The notes below the pieces were generated by a model. It was not told where the DNA came from. It did not search any database and saw only the letters and a list, made by a program, of their open reading frames with translations. A stretch of 8,429 nucleotides of DNA, from the NCBI GenBank assembly GCA_023258935.1, contig JAHFRG010000005.1, forward strand, positions 21,012 through 29,440, in the 5' to 3' direction. This DNA comes from Betaproteobacteria bacterium (GTDB lineage Bacteria; Pseudomonadota; Gammaproteobacteria; Burkholderiales; JAHFRG01). Shown here piece by piece: positions 6,383 through 8,429 of this stretch; the stretch's first letter is position 1, and each line of letters begins with the position of its first letter. A program made the translations under genes and the position numbers.

Positions 6383-7599
6383 AGTTCTTCATCTGGATAG
6401 TGGCGATTTTTGCTCTTGCGGTAGCGTTGGCCCTGATAATCGGATATGAAAACGGCTATGTGCTCTTAGTCTATTCCACCTACCGCATCGAACTCTCCAT
6501 CAAGTTGGCGGTGCTGCTGCTGTTGGGCGGGTTTGTTATTGCTTATGCGTTGATTCGCCTGTTGGTACACACGCTGCGCCTGCCGGCGCAAGTGCGCGAA
6601 TACCGCGCGCGCCGACGCAGAGATAAGGCGCGCGACAATCTCTTTGAGGGATTGCGCATGTTTTTTGAAGGGCGTTACGGCAAGGCGGAAAAAGCCGCCG
6701 CGGCAGCTCTGGAAATGGGGGAATCGCCGGGGATCGCCGCGCTTCTGGCCGCGCGCTCGGCGCATGAGTTAAAAGCCTTTGACAAGCGCGATGCCTATCT
6801 TAACGAGGCGGAAAAACAGGCGCCTGAAGAAAAAGCGGCGCGCCTAATGACACAGGCCGAATTGCTGTTCAACCAGCACCGCAACCAGGATGCGCTCGCA
6901 GTGCTGACTGCATTGAATGAAAGCGGATCGAAAAAGCATGTTGGGGCGCTGCGCTTGGAACTCGAAGCGCAACAACGCGCAAAAAACTGGGAACAAGTGC
7001 TGATTCTGGTTGCTCAGCTGGAAAAACGCGGTTACTTCGATGCCGGCCAGGCGCAGCAATTGCGGCTCTACGTGACGCAAGAGAATCTCAAGCGGAAGGC
7101 GAATGATGTCGCCGCGCTCCAAGAGTGCTGGCGCAAAATCCCCTCTGCGGACAAAAAACTCAGCGGAATTGCCGCCACAGCCGCGCGCTGCTTTATCGCG
7201 CTCGGAGGCTGCCGCATGGCGCAGGAAATCATCGAGCAAAGCCTGGATGCGCAATGGGACAGCGAACTCATTTGCTTATACTCGGAGTGCCTCGGGCAGG
7301 ATACCTTGAAGCAGATTGAGCGTGCCGAGACACGGTTGTTTGATCATCCCGATGACGCCTGCCTGTTGCTCACCTTGGGCAAGCTGTGCGCCCATCAAAG
7401 ACTCTGGGGCAAGGCGCAAAGCTATCTGGAAGCCAGCATCGGCGTGGAGCCGACGTTCACCGCGCATCGGGAGCTCGCGAAACTACACGAAAGAATCGGC
7501 CAAAGCGAAGTGGCGGATGTTCACTACCGGAAAAGCCTCGATTTGGCCGTACGGCAATTGCACGATATTACCGGCGGCAGGCGCAAGGCAGCGCTTTAA
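6379..7599 (+). CDS. hemY: HemY, TPR membrane protein of the hem operon
   Basis: Proteobacterial HemY, an inner-membrane protein associated with heme synthesis whose exact role is not settled. It is unrelated to the Bacillus HemY protoporphyrinogen oxidase. The 406 residues (E. coli protein about 400) contain two membrane segments, about 3-21 and 42-63, the HemY_N region with ENGYVLLVYSTYRIELS between and after them, a strongly basic patch REYRARRRRDKARD (73-86), and then helical TPR-like repeats from about 87 to 395. The clearest repeats are EGRYGKAEKAAAAALEMGE (97-115) and the pair HQRLWGKAQSYLEASIGVEP / SEVADVHYRKSLDLA near the C-terminus. No flavin-binding motif is present. It overlaps the hemX stop by four bases and is the last gene before a possible terminator. 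Confidence 0.92.
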   Translation: MKFFIWIVAIFALAVALALIIGYENGYVLLVYSTYRIELSIKLAVLLLLGGFVIAYALIRLLVHTLRLPAQVREYRARRRRDKARDNLFEGLRMFFEGRYGKAEKAAAAALEMGESPGIAALLAARSAHELKAFDKRDAYLNEAEKQAPEEKAARLMTQAELLFNQHRNQDALAVLTALNESGSKKHVGALRLELEAQQRAKNWEQVLILVAQLEKRGYFDAGQAQQLRLYVTQENLKRKANDVAALQECWRKIPSADKKLSGIAATAARCFIALGGCRMAQEIIEQSLDAQWDSELICLYSECLGQDTLKQIERAETRLFDHPDDACLLLTLGKLCAHQRLWGKAQSYLEASIGVEPTFTAHRELAKLHERIGQSEVADVHYRKSLDLAVRQLHDITGGRRKAAL

Positions 7600-7605
7600 T
7601 TTTTT
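7579..7605 (+). terminator. Possible intrinsic terminator after hemY
   Basis: AGGCGC (7579-7584) can pair with GCGCTT (7591-7596), including one G-U pair, around the loop AAGGCA. It is followed by TAA and a run of six T (7600-7605). The stem lies in the last codons of hemY. The position at the end of the operon, before a convergent gene, is right, but the stem is short. Confidence 0.35.
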
Positions 7606-7639
7606 GAGCCGCTGCAGGCGCCGGGATTTAAGGTCAAAC

Positions 7640-8429
7640 TTAAGCTGACTTGGGATCATTGGAGAAGGTAAACGAGTCGGAGTAGAACTCCTCCAGGGAG
7701 AGATTGCGTGTGGCGGCAAAGTCGCGGCGCGCGGCTTCCACCATTACCGGCGCGCCGCAGGCATAGACCTGAAAGCCGCTCAAATCCGCAAAATCATCCA
7801 TCACCGCCTGATGCACCAAGCCGCTGCGTCCCTGCCAGCGGTCTTCGGGCAGGGCCTCGGAGAGTACCGGGATAAATTTGAAATTATCATGTTCCTGCTG
7901 CCATTGCTGCGGCAACTGCAGCATGTATAAGTCGGAAAGCTTGCGTGCCCCCCAGTACATGATCATCTCGCGCCGGCTTTCCTTGTAGAAGGCGTGTTCG
8001 ATGATGCCCTTGATGGGTGCGAAGCCGGTGCCGCTGGCGACAAAGATGATCGGCTTGTCGGAATCCTCGCGCAGGAAAAAAGTGCCAAGGGGTCCTTCAA
8101 AGCGCAGGATTTCGCGCTCTTTCATTTTATTGAATACATAGTCGGTGAACGCTCCGCCCACGATATTGCGGACGTGCAGCTGCAAACATTCGTCGTCGTG
8201 CGGCGGATTTGCCATTGAGAAACTGCGACGCTTGCCCTCCTTCATGAGGATGTCAATATACTGGCCGGCGAGGAACTGCAAGCGCTCGTTGGCGGGAAGC
8301 TTGAGGTAAAGCACCATCACATCGTCAGCAGGCCGCTCCATTTTCTGCACCCGGCACGGCAGTTTCCTGATTTGAATATCCTTGACTGCGTTGATTTCCC
8401 GCGCTTCAATAACCAAATCGGTTTGCGGC
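7640..8429 (-). CDS. FAD/NAD(P)H-binding oxidoreductase, CDP-6-deoxyglucoseen reductase-like (partial)
   Basis: The C-terminal 262 residues of a ferredoxin-NADP reductase-type electron-transfer flavoprotein; the reading frame runs off the right edge. Read inward from the edge, the protein begins PQTDLVIEAREI, which looks like the end of a plant-type 2Fe-2S domain. Next come the FAD-binding barrel with RRSFSMANPP (the RxYS-like flavin motif) and GAFTDYVF, GPLGTFFLRE, the NAD(P)H-binding GTGFAPIKGIIEHAF, and near the C-terminus YACGAPVMVEAARRDF and EEFYSDSFTF. Homologues are commonly annotated as CDP-6-deoxy-delta-3,4-glucoseen reductase and are about 340 residues, so roughly 80-100 residues are probably outside the window. 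The true substrate is uncertain: it could serve an oxygenase or another acceptor, and nothing nearby suggests deoxysugar synthesis. A TTG at 8416 is inside the protein and should not be taken as the start. Confidence 0.88.
   Translation of the reverse strand, partial: PQTDLVIEAREINAVKDIQIRKLPCRVQKMERPADDVMVLYLKLPANERLQFLAGQYIDILMKEGKRRSFSMANPPHDDECLQLHVRNIVGGAFTDYVFNKMKEREILRFEGPLGTFFLREDSDKPIIFVASGTGFAPIKGIIEHAFYKESRREMIMYWGARKLSDLYMLQLPQQWQQEHDNFKFIPVLSEALPEDRWQGRSGLVHQAVMDDFADLSGFQVYACGAPVMVEAARRDFAATRNLSLEEFYSDSFTFSNDPKSA

Noticed and set aside
1..8429. CRISPR, tRNA, rRNA, insertion sequence, prophage or defence system
   Set aside because: No regularly spaced repeats, tRNA-like folds, transposase/integrase motifs or defence proteins were seen. 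Genes are housekeeping, intact and of uniform style.

Overview
The window looks like ordinary core chromosome from a betaproteobacterium. A Nitrosomonadales-type lineage is my best guess, inferred from protein style and gene order rather than a database search. The decisive clue is the order argH (leftward), then algZ-algR-hemC-hemD-hemX-hemY (rightward). This is the conserved neighbourhood that joins a LytTR-type two-component system to the middle steps of tetrapyrrole synthesis in Pseudomonas and Betaproteobacteria. All gene products look full length and intact. I saw no transposase, integrase, CRISPR array, tRNA or rRNA.

Layout. Bases 1-229 hold no supportable gene. They contain an imperfect tandem duplication (56-128), a perfect 15-bp inverted repeat (157-192) of a kind often dispersed in betaproteobacterial genomes, a second small hairpin (197-213), and the likely argH terminator (220-262). 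argH (230-1627, minus) makes the last enzyme of arginine synthesis. A short divergent region (1628-1702) carries a plausible argH promoter. The AlgZ/FimS-like sensor (1703-2716) and AlgR-like regulator (2713-3468) overlap in ATGA. A 107-bp gap follows, with a UCCG-tetraloop hairpin, an extended -10 promoter and a TTG-started hemC (3576-4532). hemD (from 4532), hemX (5348-6382) and hemY (6379-7599) are packed with overlaps or a 6-bp gap, as expected for one operon. A possible intrinsic terminator overlaps the end of hemY. The right end carries a convergent, edge-truncated flavin/NAD(P)H reductase (7640 to beyond 8429).

How the genes fit together. HemC condenses four porphobilinogens to hydroxymethylbilane, and HemD closes and rearranges this to uroporphyrinogen III, the branch point for heme and siroheme/cobalamin. 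HemX and HemY are inner-membrane proteins of unsettled function that are habitually co-transcribed with them. AlgZ-AlgR is a membrane sensor and transcription factor; its position just upstream, plus a partial AlgR-box-like word before the hemC promoter, leaves open direct control of heme synthesis. I did not find a previously undescribed system. The findings are modest regulatory and annotation points.
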